Notes under the pieces: model-generated
The model's input: only the letters and a program-made list of their open reading frames with translations
The model's database searches: none
Told to the model about the DNA's origin: nothing
Part shown: positions 25,684 to 34,098 of the stretch, piece by piece
How positions within the stretch are numbered: position 1 is the first letter of the stretch
Layout of the letters: the number at the start of each line of letters is the position of its first letter
Program-made: the position numbers and the translations under genes
Source of the DNA: Acidobacteriota bacterium
GTDB lineage: Bacteria > Acidobacteriota > Thermoanaerobaculia > Gp7-AA8
NCBI GenBank assembly: GCA_016184115.1
Contig: JACPDH010000110.1
Span: forward strand, 1 to 53,639
Length of the DNA: 53,639 nucleotides
Reading direction: 5' to 3'

Positions 25684-28104
25684 ATGACGAGCCCCGTGTG
25701 GAGAGGTGTTTCGTTACTCGTGGTCCTGGCCCTCACGATTCCCTGTGTGCCTTCGAGGGGACAGGAGACACCAACCACGGCCGAGAGCAAGGCCTCCGAG
25801 GAAGAGGACCTGAAGGTGTGGGAGGAACTGGTGGTCACGGCTCGCAAGCGAGAGGAGACCGTGCAGGACGTGCCCTTCGCCGTCACGGCAGCCTCGGAAG
25901 AGAAGCTCCACGATCGCGGCGCCGAGACGATCGAGGACGTTTCCGCGAACGTGGCGGGATTCACCGTTCAGAATCTCGGGCCCGGACAGAGTCAGGTTGC
26001 AATGCGCGGCGTCTCCTCGGGCCAGATCGTGCGCGACCAGCCGGGTGTGAAAGAGCAGGTTGGCGTCTACCTGGACGAGTCGGTCATCTCGCTTTCCCTG
26101 TTCACGCCAGACATCGACCTGTTCGACCTCTCGCGTGTCGAGGTGTTGCGCGGACCGCAGGGCACGTTGTTCGGCTCGGGCTCCCTGTCGGGAACGGTTA
26201 GGTACATCAGCAAGCAGCCCCAGCTCGGCGTCTCGGAGTCGGTTGGGGACCTTTCCTTCAGCTCGATTGGCGACGGAGGAACCGGTGGAAGCGCCAAGGC
26301 TGCCGTGAACGTGCCGCTGGGCGAGACGGCAGCGATGCGTGTCGTCGCGTACTACACGGACTACGGCGGGTACATCGACGCGGTGCAGCCCGGCCTGAGC
26401 GTCAAGGACGACGTCAACACGGGCGAGCGGGCGGGCGCGAGGGTGGCATTCAAGTTCCAGCCGAACGAGCGGCTAACCATCACCCCGCGCCTTCTGTACC
26501 AGGAAGTCGACATGGACGGATGGAACCGTGTCGACACCTACAACATCCTGGCGAATCCCTATACGACGACGCGTCCGGCGGTGACACTCGGCAATCGCAA
26601 ACAGTTCACGCAGTTCGAAGAGCCGTTCACCGACGAATTCCTGCTCGGCGATCTCAACGTCGCCTACAAGTTCGGTGAGGCGCTTCTGACTTCGATCACG
26701 TCCTACACCGATCGCGACGTCCTCGTGGTTCGCGACGCGACGGCGCTGACCGCGAGCATCACCGGCGGGAGCATCGGACTGAGTGAGGCCATCTACACTC
26801 TCGACGCACCATTGGACGACGCAACCACGGCAAAGTCCCTCTCGCAGGAGCTGCGCCTCTCCGGCGGCAGCCTTGAATTGCAGTGGGTCATCGGCGGGTT
26901 CTACAGCACGAGCGACCGCGACTACGGTCAGAGCTTGTTCGTGGGCGGATTCGAGGATGGTACCGACATCCCCACGGCAGGTAACTTCGGTGCCGCGAAG
27001 GACGTCTTGTACTTCTCCGATCTGAGTTACGAATTCGATCAGTTGGCTCTATTCGGCGAAGCGACCTTCGCGGTCAGCGATCAACTCGCCGTGACCGGCG
27101 GCATCCGCTACTACGACTTCTCCGAAGATCGCATACAAACCTTTGACGGCATTTTCGCGGATCCGGGAACCACCGTAGGTTCCGTCGAAGCGGATGGCTT
27201 CGCGCCGCGAGTCATGGCCAGCTACAAACTCAGCGCCAACACCAACCTGAACGCGCAGGTCTCGAAAGGCTTCCGTCTCGGTGGAATCAACGACCCGCTC
27301 AACGTCCCTCTCTGTACGCCACAGGACCTTGCGACTTTCGGCGGGAGGGATGCCTGGAAGGACGAAGAGCTGTGGAACTACGAAGTTGGAGCCAAGTCGA
27401 CGATCATGGGTGGGCGGGGCTCGGTGAATGCCGCTGCGTTCTACATGGACATCAGCGATCTGCAGGCAACCGTGACCGCGGGCTCGTGCTCATCGAGGGT
27501 CATCTTCAATGTTCCGAAGGCGCGAAGCGCTGGCGTCGAGGTCGAATTCGATGTGGCGCCGAGCGAAAAGTTCGACTTCGCGCTTTCGGCGAGCTACACC
27601 GACTCGGAGCTCCGTTCCACGCTGACGTCGACCGACGCCCAGGGCAACGTTCAGGTCGTGGCTGGCATCGAGGCGGGTAACCGCCTTCCGACCGTGCCCG
27701 AGCTTCAGGGAGCTGCCGCGACGACCTATCGCTGGCAGGCTGGAAGCGCGTGGGCAGGGTATGTGACCGGCGTCTATCAGTACGTCGGTTCGCGCTTCAC
27801 GCAGATCGGTGATCAGGCAGAAGGCTTTGGCACGGTGAACCTTCTCTCGTTCGCACCGAACAACATTGGCGGCCCATACACGCGGAACACCTTCACGTTC
27901 AATCCGGAGTTGCCGTCTTACGACATCATCAACCTGCGTTTTGGCGTCCTCAGGGGCCAATGGGATACGGCGCTCTACGTCAACAACCTCACGGATGAGA
28001 CGGCACTCCTCGCGCTGGACCAGGAGCGCGGTACCCGTGCTCGCGTGGGCTACCTCACGAACCAGCCTCGAACCTACGGAATTACCACGCGCGTACACTT
28101 CTGA
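25684..28104 (+). CDS. TonB-dependent outer-membrane receptor
   Basis: This 806-residue protein starts at an ATG preceded by CTGGAGGTATGTC. A signal peptide ends near VPSRGQE. A TonB-box-like EELVVTARKREETVQDVPFA precedes the plug domain (AGFTVQNLGPGQSQVAMRGV; VEVLRGPQGTLFGSGSLSGT). The barrel follows, with QVSKGFRLGG and YVNNLTDETALLALDQERG, closing in an aromatic residue (ITTRVHF). These receptors import siderophores, glycans or vitamins using TonB energy; the substrate cannot be told. The N-terminal style resembles proteobacterial (sphingomonad-like) receptors, and it sits between broken mobile and transporter genes, so horizontal gain is plausible. No TonB or ExbBD gene is nearby. Confidence 0.92.
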   Translation: MTSPVWRGVSLLVVLALTIPCVPSRGQETPTTAESKASEEEDLKVWEELVVTARKREETVQDVPFAVTAASEEKLHDRGAETIEDVSANVAGFTVQNLGPGQSQVAMRGVSSGQIVRDQPGVKEQVGVYLDESVISLSLFTPDIDLFDLSRVEVLRGPQGTLFGSGSLSGTVRYISKQPQLGVSESVGDLSFSSIGDGGTGGSAKAAVNVPLGETAAMRVVAYYTDYGGYIDAVQPGLSVKDDVNTGERAGARVAFKFQPNERLTITPRLLYQEVDMDGWNRVDTYNILANPYTTTRPAVTLGNRKQFTQFEEPFTDEFLLGDLNVAYKFGEALLTSITSYTDRDVLVVRDATALTASITGGSIGLSEAIYTLDAPLDDATTAKSLSQELRLSGGSLELQWVIGGFYSTSDRDYGQSLFVGGFEDGTDIPTAGNFGAAKDVLYFSDLSYEFDQLALFGEATFAVSDQLAVTGGIRYYDFSEDRIQTFDGIFADPGTTVGSVEADGFAPRVMASYKLSANTNLNAQVSKGFRLGGINDPLNVPLCTPQDLATFGGRDAWKDEELWNYEVGAKSTIMGGRGSVNAAAFYMDISDLQATVTAGSCSSRVIFNVPKARSAGVEVEFDVAPSEKFDFALSASYTDSELRSTLTSTDAQGNVQVVAGIEAGNRLPTVPELQGAAATTYRWQAGSAWAGYVTGVYQYVGSRFTQIGDQAEGFGTVNLLSFAPNNIGGPYTRNTFTFNPELPSYDIINLRFGVLRGQWDTALYVNNLTDETALLALDQERGTRARVGYLTNQPRTYGITTRVHF

Positions 28105-28140
28105 AGTGCTTCGCGCTGTCGCGATCGCGTGAGACGTGCG

Positions 28141-28168
28141 AGGAACCCCCGGACCTCCGGGGGTTCCT
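28141..28168 (+). terminator. terminator after the TonB-dependent receptor
   Basis: A perfect 12-bp stem AGGAACCCCCGG/CCGGGGGTTCCT with an ACCT loop is followed by CCGTCTT, 36 bp after the receptor stop. Confidence 0.85.
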
Positions 28169-28324
28169 CCGTCTTACTTGCTGGATGACCCGAGTCGGGC
28201 GGGATCGACGACGCGTGGAGTCATAGGACGGTTCAGACGAGCCCTGCCTTTCTGAACTCGAACTAACACCTTCTGGCATCCTGCTGGCTCGCGCAATTGG
28301 TCGGCTTTGAGCGAGGATTAGTCG

Positions 28325-28561
28325 GTGCATATGATGCGAGCCGGCAGAATGGTCGCGATTGCGGCGATGATCGTAATCGCGGGTGCAGTTACCTGGAAGG
28401 CGATGCGACCGGAGCCGATCGCGGTGACGCTGGCGACCGTCGATCGCGGAGCCCGAGACCGCGCCGTCGAAATGATCGCGCGCGGTGGGATTCATTGCGT
28501 CTTTCCGGTCGGCGAAGAGAAGGTCCACGCTCTCGGCGGAGAAGACGTGGACAGCTTCTGA
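28325..28561 (+). pseudogene. fused N-termini of an efflux membrane-fusion protein and an ABC ATPase
   Basis: The 78-residue frame starts with MVAIAAMIVIAGAVTWKAM, then RPEPIAVTLATVDRG. This is the N-terminal anchor and first strand of HlyD/AcrA-type membrane-fusion proteins. It continues directly with MIARGGIHCVFPVGEEKVHA followed by LGGEDVD, which matches the N-terminus of MacB/LolD-type ATPases (consensus IxxVFxVGEExVHALRGVDL). The whole body of the fusion protein and all later ATPase motifs are gone. A deletion between two adjacent genes of an ABC efflux operon explains it. The spacer 28169-28324 shows no recognisable gene. Confidence 0.6.
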
Positions 28562-28581
28562 ACGGATGATACTTCAGGAGG

Positions 28582-28641
28582 CTGTTTCTCGAGCCGACAC
28601 GGCGGCAGAGCGAAGAGTCCGTGACGGGGAGATTCGGGTAG
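28582..28641 (+). pseudogene. second copy of the pstB 3' end
   Basis: This frame encodes LFLEPTRRQSEESVTGRFG and stops at TAG 28639-28641. It matches the last 20 codons of pstB (24803-24862) at 52 of 60 nucleotides, with the final 21 bp before the last stop base identical. No upstream pstB sequence is attached. It is either the relic of a second pstB or an attachment-site-like duplication bounding the inserted DNA. Confidence 0.75.
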
Positions 28642-28659
28642 GGCGTTCCCAAGGTTAAC

Positions 28660-28793
28660 TTTCGAGGTGCGACTCCAGATGCGCAGATGCGGGTGATCAC
28701 CCGGTTGCCGGAGCCGCGGGAGCATTCGATTCGCTACTTCGGCTGCCACGCCGAGGAAGTAAGGGCCAGACGACGGCGGGTGGCGGCTGGAGC
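28660..28793 (+). pseudogene. IS91-type transposase remnant, C-terminal part
   Basis: The frame reads MRVITRLPEPREHSIRYFGC followed by HAEEVRARRRR. This is the conserved C-terminal block of IS91-type transposases (consensus xxHIPEPxxHxIRYYGxYSxxxRGxR). No start codon or catalytic motif precedes it. It complements the N-terminal/central remnant at 25059-25440, which ends before this block. Confidence 0.65.
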
Positions 28794-29149
28794 CGAAGTG
28801 TCGGTAACAGGGGCGGGAATCGATGCCGCGGGCCTCGACCCTTCCCGTCCTCTGGGCCGGCGCCCGCTCTCTCCGTCAGCGGAGCCCACGCCTGCACACT
28901 GGTGCGATCTCCTGACGAGGCGAACCCTGTGCGATCAGCTGCATGCTGCAGCGCGAGTGCGCGAACGTCGCGTGTCCCGACCACCTCCAACGGCCGGAAT
29001 CGGCGAACCCGCGAGTCTTAGTCCTCGCGCATCGCGCCCGAATCGTCGGCAAGGATGTGAATCGGTGCGACGACCCCGAGGAGTCGCATTCCGCCGACTC
29101 GAGCGCGAACTGCATTTTCCTCTCCCTCCATGCCCCGCCAGATTCTCCG
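28794..29149. other. spacer without recognisable gene
   Basis: Several arginine-rich frames are open here, but none shows family motifs or a ribosome binding site. It is probably more decayed DNA continuing from the transposase remnant. Confidence 0.4.
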
Positions 29150-29587
29150 TCAGGGGCAGGTCGCGAAGGCCGAGGTATCCTGGATCGGCTGGAACGCCGT
29201 GTTCAGAGGGTTCTTGTAAGTCTTCTGCTCGAAGCCGGCGAACGTGTCGGTGACGGTGATCGTCGCCTCGACGTTCGTGAGCCCTCCTGCGAAGACCCAG
29301 TAGCGATTGTTGACCGGGCATCCGTTCAGCACCTTGACGACGAGCTCGACGTTGTCCTGGTTGAAGAACCAGAAGTAGCCCGAATCGTCGACGAACTGAT
29401 TCGATGCATTCCGGACTCTGACGGCGTTTCCGGTGCCGTTCTGCCCTTGTGGAGTTTTCCAGTCGACGCGAATCTGGAAGCGCTCGTTGTTGAGGCAGAG
29501 GGTCTTCGAGTCTGGTATGCATGCGGCGAGGTCTGAGGCAAAGCACAGCGCGAGGCACACGAACAGCGCCGTCAACATGATTCGCAT
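29150..29587 (-). CDS. small secreted protein of unknown function
   Basis: The protein has 145 residues. The ATG at 29587 follows AAGGAGA; the frame extends further upstream but that part is arginine-rich non-coding DNA. A signal peptide (MLTALFVCLALCFASDLAAC) is followed by CLNNERFQIRVDWKTPQGQN, DDSGYFWFFNQDNVELVVKV, LNGCPVNNRYWVFAGGLTNV and a closing IQDTSAFATCP. This is a recurrent secreted beta-rich domain in acidobacterial-type genomes, with conserved GYFWFF, NxELVVKVLxGC and YWVFAxGLTN motifs. Paired Cys residues suggest disulfides. The function is unknown. Confidence 0.8.
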   Translation of the reverse strand: MRIMLTALFVCLALCFASDLAACIPDSKTLCLNNERFQIRVDWKTPQGQNGTGNAVRVRNASNQFVDDSGYFWFFNQDNVELVVKVLNGCPVNNRYWVFAGGLTNVEATITVTDTFAGFEQKTYKNPLNTAFQPIQDTSAFATCP

Positions 29588-29847
29588 GGGAGCGTCTCCT
29601 TCGTTCCGGTTTTGGATGTGCCTCCATTCTGGGTCCGCGCGCGAAAGCCTGCAAGCCACTCGACATCGGAGTGCGGAATGTTTTCCGTCGTGGGTGAGGC
29701 GAGGTCGGAAGAATGAAAAACTCGGCGCACGTCCGAAGCTGAAGGTTAGCTCCGTAAAACCTCGACAGTGACACCTCGACACCTCGACAGGGTCGGAGCT
29801 TCTGATTTCTGTTTCTTCGGGGCCGAAGCGAACGTAGGTGCGTAGGT

Positions 29848-29994
29848 GGGGTCAGGTCGGAAAAATGAAGAATTCGCGTAGTCGCGCATGGACCGCTCGC
29901 GTTCGGCTCCTGTGGCAGACGAGTCGTGTGCATGACGGACGTGTCGCCGGCGTCTGCGGTTGCGTCGAACTGTTCATTCTTCCGACCTGACCCC
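29848..29994. repeat. GGGGTCAGGTCGG-bounded element, copy 1
   Basis: The left end GGGGTCAGGTCGGAAAAATG and the right end CATTCTTCCGACCTGACCCC are inverted repeats of 22 bp with one mismatch. The core carries TCCTGTGGCAGACGAGTCGT and GTGCATGACGGACGTGTCG, also present at 38825 and 44560. A truncated end (GGTCGGAAGAATGAA) is at 29702-29717, and an extra GACCTGACCCC follows at 30007-30017. There is no coding capacity. Confidence 0.85.
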
Positions 29995-30024
29995 GGTGGT
30001 GTGAGTGACCTGACCCCAGGAGCC

Positions 30025-30080
30025 TCCGCCCCGCAGGGGCGGCGGAGAGTAGCCGGTGGCAAGCGAAGCGCCGCCACCGG
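30025..30080. repeat. GC-rich REP-like double palindrome
   Basis: CCGCCCC/GGGGCGG is followed by GGAGAGTAGCCGGTGGCAAG and a CCGGTGGC/GCCACCGG stem. The same order recurs at 44690-44760, again directly beside the GGGGTCAGGTCGG-type end, so the two repeats move or duplicate together. The spacer on to 30281 also contains CGCCCCGGAGGGGTGCC near 30100. Confidence 0.75.
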
Positions 30081-30281
30081 ATGACCGTCGAACGTTGTCC
30101 CGCGCCCCGGAGGGGTGCCGGAGCTCGACGGGCGCGAGTCGCGGCCGCGTCGACTCGAGCAGGCGCTCGAGCTCGACCGAAACTCTCCCTGGAAGCTGGC
30201 GTATAACGAACCGCTGGCTGACACTTGAATCGAGAATCGGGCGGAGCCGCTGACACTGCGACCCGCCCAGGAGAAATCGTA

Positions 30282-31625
30282 ATGACGATGTCGAAACGTG
30301 CGACGATGTTTGTGGCAATGCTCATGACGTGTGTGGCGGTCAGCCTGAGCGCCGAGCCGCAGCAGTCGCCTCAACCGGCGCACGTCGAGCCGCCGGCCGC
30401 CGTCGCGGCCTCCCCAACGGCACCATTCGACGTCGAGGGCGCGACGCGGGCCTACCTTTCGAAGCAGTCGCCCGAGGCGAAGGCAAAGTCGGATGCCTAC
30501 TTCGAAGGCGGCTACTGGCTCCAGCTCTGGAACTTCCTCTATACGCTCGCCGTCGCATGGCTCCTCCTCGGCAGCGGCCTCTCGGCACGCATGAAGCGGC
30601 TCGCGGAGAGGATCACGCAGCGTCGCTGGCTGCAGACCGGCATTTACGCGATTCAGTACTCCATCGTCGCGCCGCTGCTCGTCGCGCCGCTCACCCTCTA
30701 CGAGGGATTTTTCCGGGAGCACAAATACGGACTGGCGACGCAGACGCTTGGGGCCTGGCTCTCCGAGCAGGCGACGGTGCTCGTCGTCGAGGCGCTCCTC
30801 ATGGCAATCGCGCTCGTTCCGCTGTACGGCGTCTTCCGTAAGGCGCCGAAGCGCTGGTGGCTCTGGGGCGCCGGAGTCGGCGTCGCGTTCCTCGCTCTCG
30901 TCATGCTGATCGGGCCCGTCTACCTCGATCCGCTCTTCAATACGTACAAGCCGCTCGGGGAAGGACAAGTCCGGCAGGAGATCCTCTCGCTGGCGCGCGC
31001 GAACGGCATCGAGGCGAACGACGTCTACGAGTTCGACGCGTCGCGGCAGACGACCCGCATCTCGGCGAACGTGAGCGGCCTGTTCAACACGATGAGCATC
31101 CGGCTCAACGACAACCTTCTCGAGCGCTGCACGCTCGCGGAGATCAAGTCGGTCATGGCGCACGAGATGGGGCACTACGTGCTCCACCACGGTGGCAAGA
31201 TGATCGTCTTCTTCGGTGTGGTGCTCGTCGGCGGCTTTCTATTCGTCCGCTCGTCGTTCGACGGCGTGCGCGCGAAGTGGGGTGCGCGCTGGGGTGTCAC
31301 CGGAATCGACGACGTCTCCGGCTTTCCGCTTCTCGTCGCGCTCTTCGCCGTCTATCTTTTTGCGATCACGCCGCTGCTCAACACCTACATCCGGTCGGCA
31401 GAAGCAGAGGCGGACATCTTTGGCCTTCACGCAGCGGGGGAGCCCGACGGCTTCGCCGAGGCGGCGCTCAAGCTCGGCGATTACCGCAAGCTCGATCCGG
31501 GACCGATCGAAGAGTGGATCTTCTTCGACCATCCGAGCGGCCGCGCGCGAATTCACATGGCGATGACCTGGAAGGCGGAGCACTTGCAGGATTCGCGTGT
31601 TGCGGCCGTGAGCCAGGGCGATTAG
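30282..31625 (+). CDS. M48 (Ste24/CAAX-type) zinc metallopeptidase
   Basis: The protein has 447 residues with CAGGAG before the ATG at 30282; a second ATG lies 6 nt downstream. A signal-like N-terminus is followed by the Peptidase_M48 N-terminal membrane region (WNFLYTLAVAWLLLGSGLS; LTLYEGFFREHKYGL). The catalytic SVMAHEMGHYVLHH carries HExxH, and YIRSAEAEADIFGLH supplies the third ligand Glu. The family's membrane-bound proteases cleave prenylated or misfolded membrane proteins; in bacteria the role is probably envelope quality control. FDASRQTTRISANVSGLFNT is the conserved loop. Confidence 0.93.
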   Translation: MTMSKRATMFVAMLMTCVAVSLSAEPQQSPQPAHVEPPAAVAASPTAPFDVEGATRAYLSKQSPEAKAKSDAYFEGGYWLQLWNFLYTLAVAWLLLGSGLSARMKRLAERITQRRWLQTGIYAIQYSIVAPLLVAPLTLYEGFFREHKYGLATQTLGAWLSEQATVLVVEALLMAIALVPLYGVFRKAPKRWWLWGAGVGVAFLALVMLIGPVYLDPLFNTYKPLGEGQVRQEILSLARANGIEANDVYEFDASRQTTRISANVSGLFNTMSIRLNDNLLERCTLAEIKSVMAHEMGHYVLHHGGKMIVFFGVVLVGGFLFVRSSFDGVRAKWGARWGVTGIDDVSGFPLLVALFAVYLFAITPLLNTYIRSAEAEADIFGLHAAGEPDGFAEAALKLGDYRKLDPGPIEEWIFFDHPSGRARIHMAMTWKAEHLQDSRVAAVSQGD

Positions 31626-31637
31626 GCTCGTAGCATC

Positions 31638-32075
31638 ATGAAGATCCCGGCAGCGTTCACCCGCGCGGACAATGCGCTCCGCGCGCACGCCCTGAAGTAT
31701 CCGGATTCGTACGAGGAGTTTCCATGGGGACACCGTGCGATCAAGATCAACGGTAAGGCGTTCGTCTTCATCGCGGTCGAAGGCACGCGCTTCAGCATGT
31801 CGGTCAAGCTCCCCGGCTCGAACCTCGCGGCGCTGATGCTTCCGTTCGCCGCGCCGACCGCGTACGGCATGGGAAAGAGCGGTTGGGTGACTGCTACCTT
31901 CGGACCGAAGGACAAGATTCCGCTCGACATTCTCGAGAGCTGGATCGACGAGAGCTTTCGCGCGATCGCGCCGAAGACGCTCCTGAAGCGGATGGCTGCG
32001 GAGAGCAGCGGCGCGCCGGCGAAGAAGACGCCAAAGGCGAAGGCGGCGAGCGCTCGCGGGCGCAAGACGGAGTAG
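31638..32075 (+). CDS. MmcQ/YjbR family protein
   Basis: The protein has 145 residues. HALKYPDSYEEFPWGHRAIK, NGKAFVFIAVEG, SVKLPGSNLAALMLPFA, WVTATFG and ILESWIDESFRAIAPKTLLK match the MmcQ/YjbR (CyaY-like fold) family, thought to bind DNA, but its function is not established. A Lys/Ala-rich tail follows (KKTPKAKAASARGRK). It lies 12 bp after the protease gene and is probably co-transcribed. Confidence 0.88.
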   Translation: MKIPAAFTRADNALRAHALKYPDSYEEFPWGHRAIKINGKAFVFIAVEGTRFSMSVKLPGSNLAALMLPFAAPTAYGMGKSGWVTATFGPKDKIPLDILESWIDESFRAIAPKTLLKRMAAESSGAPAKKTPKAKAASARGRKTE

Positions 32076-32253
32076 GGTCATACGTCAGTTCGTTTCCGCG
32101 TCCGCGCCATCACCGCGACGCGGAATTCGCGACGCCTTCCTTCTGCTGATTTGGAGAAACCGTCACCTCGCCCCGTTCGCAGACTCTATACGGATGGGAG
32201 CGGCTCGGGCTCGAGGCGCTCGCCGTGTGGAGCGACGAACAGAAAGGCAGACG

Positions 32254-33789
32254 ATGAGCGACGCAGAGGAGAGTCTCGGTCCCGATCTCGCGAGGGGAGT
32301 GCCCCTCGCCGACATTCCTGACGGCGGCTCGCTCGTCGGTCACGTCGGAGAGGAGAACGTCCTCGTGGTTCGGCGCGGCGGCGAGTTTTTCGCCGTATCG
32401 AATCGATGCTCCCACTACGGCGGGCCGTTGAACGAGGGGCTGGTCGTCGGGGAGACAGTGCGATGCCCCTGGCACCACGCCTGTTTCAGTCTCCGCACGG
32501 GCGAGCCGCTCGGCGCTCCGGCCTTCCAGGCGATCGCGAGCTGGCTCACGGTAGTCGAAGACGACAGCGTCTTCGTCCGGGTGGCCCGCGAGCCGGCGTC
32601 GCGACCGCGGCGCCACGACGGCCCCGAATCGGTCGTCATCGTAGGCGGCGGGGCCGCGGGGCACATGGCGGCTGAGACGCTGCGCCGCGAGGGCTACGGC
32701 GGCCGTGTCGTCGTCGTGTCGGCCGACGCCTCCGCGCCGTACGACCGGCCTAACCTCTCGAAGGACTATCTCGCGGGCAACGCCCCCGAGGAGTGGATCC
32801 CGCTTCGCGACGAGTCGTTCTACCGGGACAACGAGATCGAGCTGCGTCTCGCGTCGCGTGCGACGACGATCGATGCCGCGCGGAAACAGTTGGTGCTCGA
32901 AGGGGGCGCTGCGCTCCCGTACGGATCTCTGCTTCTCGCGACTGGCGCGGAGCCGGTGCGGCTCGACATCCCCGGGGCGGAACGTGTGGCGTACCTCCGC
33001 ACGCTTGCCGACAGCCGGGCGATCGTCGCGCGCGCGGCGACGGCGTCGCGCGCCGTGGTGATCGGCTCGAGCTTCATCGGGCTCGAGGTCGCGGCGTCGC
33101 TCCGTGCGCGCGGGCTCGACGTGACGGTGGTGTCGCCTGACGACGTTCCGCTCGCGCGCACGTTCGGGCCGGAGGTTGGCGGTTTCATCCGCGCGTTGCA
33201 CGAGGAGCATGGCGTCCGCTTCGAGCTGCGCGAAAAGGTGGTCGAGGTCCGTCCCGCATCGGTCGTTCTTTCGAGCGGCGCGGAGCTGCCGGCCGACCTC
33301 GTCGTCGCCGGAATCGGCGTGAGTCCGTCGCTCGCGCTCGCGGAGAGCTGCGGCGCGCGAATCGATCGTGGAGTGGCCGTCGACCGGTACCTCGAGACGA
33401 GTGTTCCGGGCATTTTCGCGGCGGGAGACATCGCGCGCTGGCCCGATCCTCACAGTGGCGAGAACATCAGGGTCGAGCACTGGGTCGTGGCCCAGCGGCA
33501 GGCGCGCGTCGCGGCACGGAACATGCTCGGGCTCCGCGAACCGTTCGCGGCGGTGCCGTTCTTCTGGAGCGCCCACTACGACGTCGTGCTCGCCTACGTC
33601 GGCCACGCGAGCAGCTGGGATCGCGCCGATCTGACGGGAGACCTCGCGTCGCGCGACGCGCGCGTCGACTACTCGCGCGGTGGGAAGCTCCTTGCGGTCG
33701 CGACGCTGTTCCGCGACCGGGAGAGCCTCGAGATCGAGGCGGAGATGGAGCGCCGCGCGAGGCAGCTCGAGCAAACCGGCGGGCGCTGA
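32254..33789 (+). CDS. Rieske-ferredoxin/FAD-dependent oxidoreductase fusion
   Basis: The protein has 511 residues starting at an ATG after AAAGGCAG. An N-terminal Rieske domain carries the 2Fe-2S ligands CSHYGGPL and CPWHHACF. The pyridine-nucleotide-disulfide oxidoreductase part follows: FAD motif VVIVGGGAAGHMAAETLRRE, PYDRPNLSKDYL, NAD motif VVIGSSFIGLEVAASLRARG, and GIFAAGDIARWPD. A C-terminal ferredoxin-reductase-like domain (FFWSAHYDVVLAYVGHA) ends it. The architecture matches AIFM3/ferredoxin reductase-like proteins, which pass electrons from NAD(P)H to an iron-sulphur partner. No oxygenase gene is adjacent, so the partner is unknown. Confidence 0.93.
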   Translation: MSDAEESLGPDLARGVPLADIPDGGSLVGHVGEENVLVVRRGGEFFAVSNRCSHYGGPLNEGLVVGETVRCPWHHACFSLRTGEPLGAPAFQAIASWLTVVEDDSVFVRVAREPASRPRRHDGPESVVIVGGGAAGHMAAETLRREGYGGRVVVVSADASAPYDRPNLSKDYLAGNAPEEWIPLRDESFYRDNEIELRLASRATTIDAARKQLVLEGGAALPYGSLLLATGAEPVRLDIPGAERVAYLRTLADSRAIVARAATASRAVVIGSSFIGLEVAASLRARGLDVTVVSPDDVPLARTFGPEVGGFIRALHEEHGVRFELREKVVEVRPASVVLSSGAELPADLVVAGIGVSPSLALAESCGARIDRGVAVDRYLETSVPGIFAAGDIARWPDPHSGENIRVEHWVVAQRQARVAARNMLGLREPFAAVPFFWSAHYDVVLAYVGHASSWDRADLTGDLASRDARVDYSRGGKLLAVATLFRDRESLEIEAEMERRARQLEQTGGR

Positions 33790-33811
33790 GCCGAGGTGCC
33801 GGCCGGGCGTA

Positions 33812-34082
33812 GTGTTCCGTCCGTGAATTGGGCGCAGTTTCGTTGCGGTTCCTCCGGGCCGAGCGCGCGGAGCGCCGACGCAGGCGATGTGGGACATCGT
33901 AGAGGAGGCGCGACAACGCGAACGGCCCGAAGGAACCGCAACCCTTCGGGCTGGTGGCGGTTGTGCCGCGATCTCGTCGTCGCTCGTCGTCGACGATGTC
34001 GCCACATCGCCTCCTCCTCGCTCCTCGATCTCGCAGCGCAAGCGTCACCAGCGAAATTGCGCCGAATTCGCGGACGGAACAC
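33812..34082. mobile_element. 271-bp MITE-like element flanked by TA
   Basis: The ends are inverted repeats: GTGTTCCGTCCGTGAATTGG at the left, and at the right the complement of GTGTTCCGTCCGCGAATTCG; 27 of 30 positions match counting the flanking A. TA dinucleotides lie at 33810-33811 and 34083-34084, as expected for insertion by IS630/Tc1-mariner transposases. A second inverted pair (GGCGATGTGGGACATCGT near 33882 and its near complement near 33996-34013) lies inside. No transposase is encoded. Confidence 0.8.
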
Positions 34083-34098
34083 TAGCGCGATCGCCGGC

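Noticed and set aside
24863-28641. A complete integrative element with its own integrase
   Set aside because: No integrase or replication gene is found between the pstB end copies; only the end duplication supports it.
28935-31190. A 751-codon minus-strand open frame
   Set aside because: It runs across the small secreted-protein gene, repeat elements and the antisense of the M48 protease, and shows only composition-driven low complexity.
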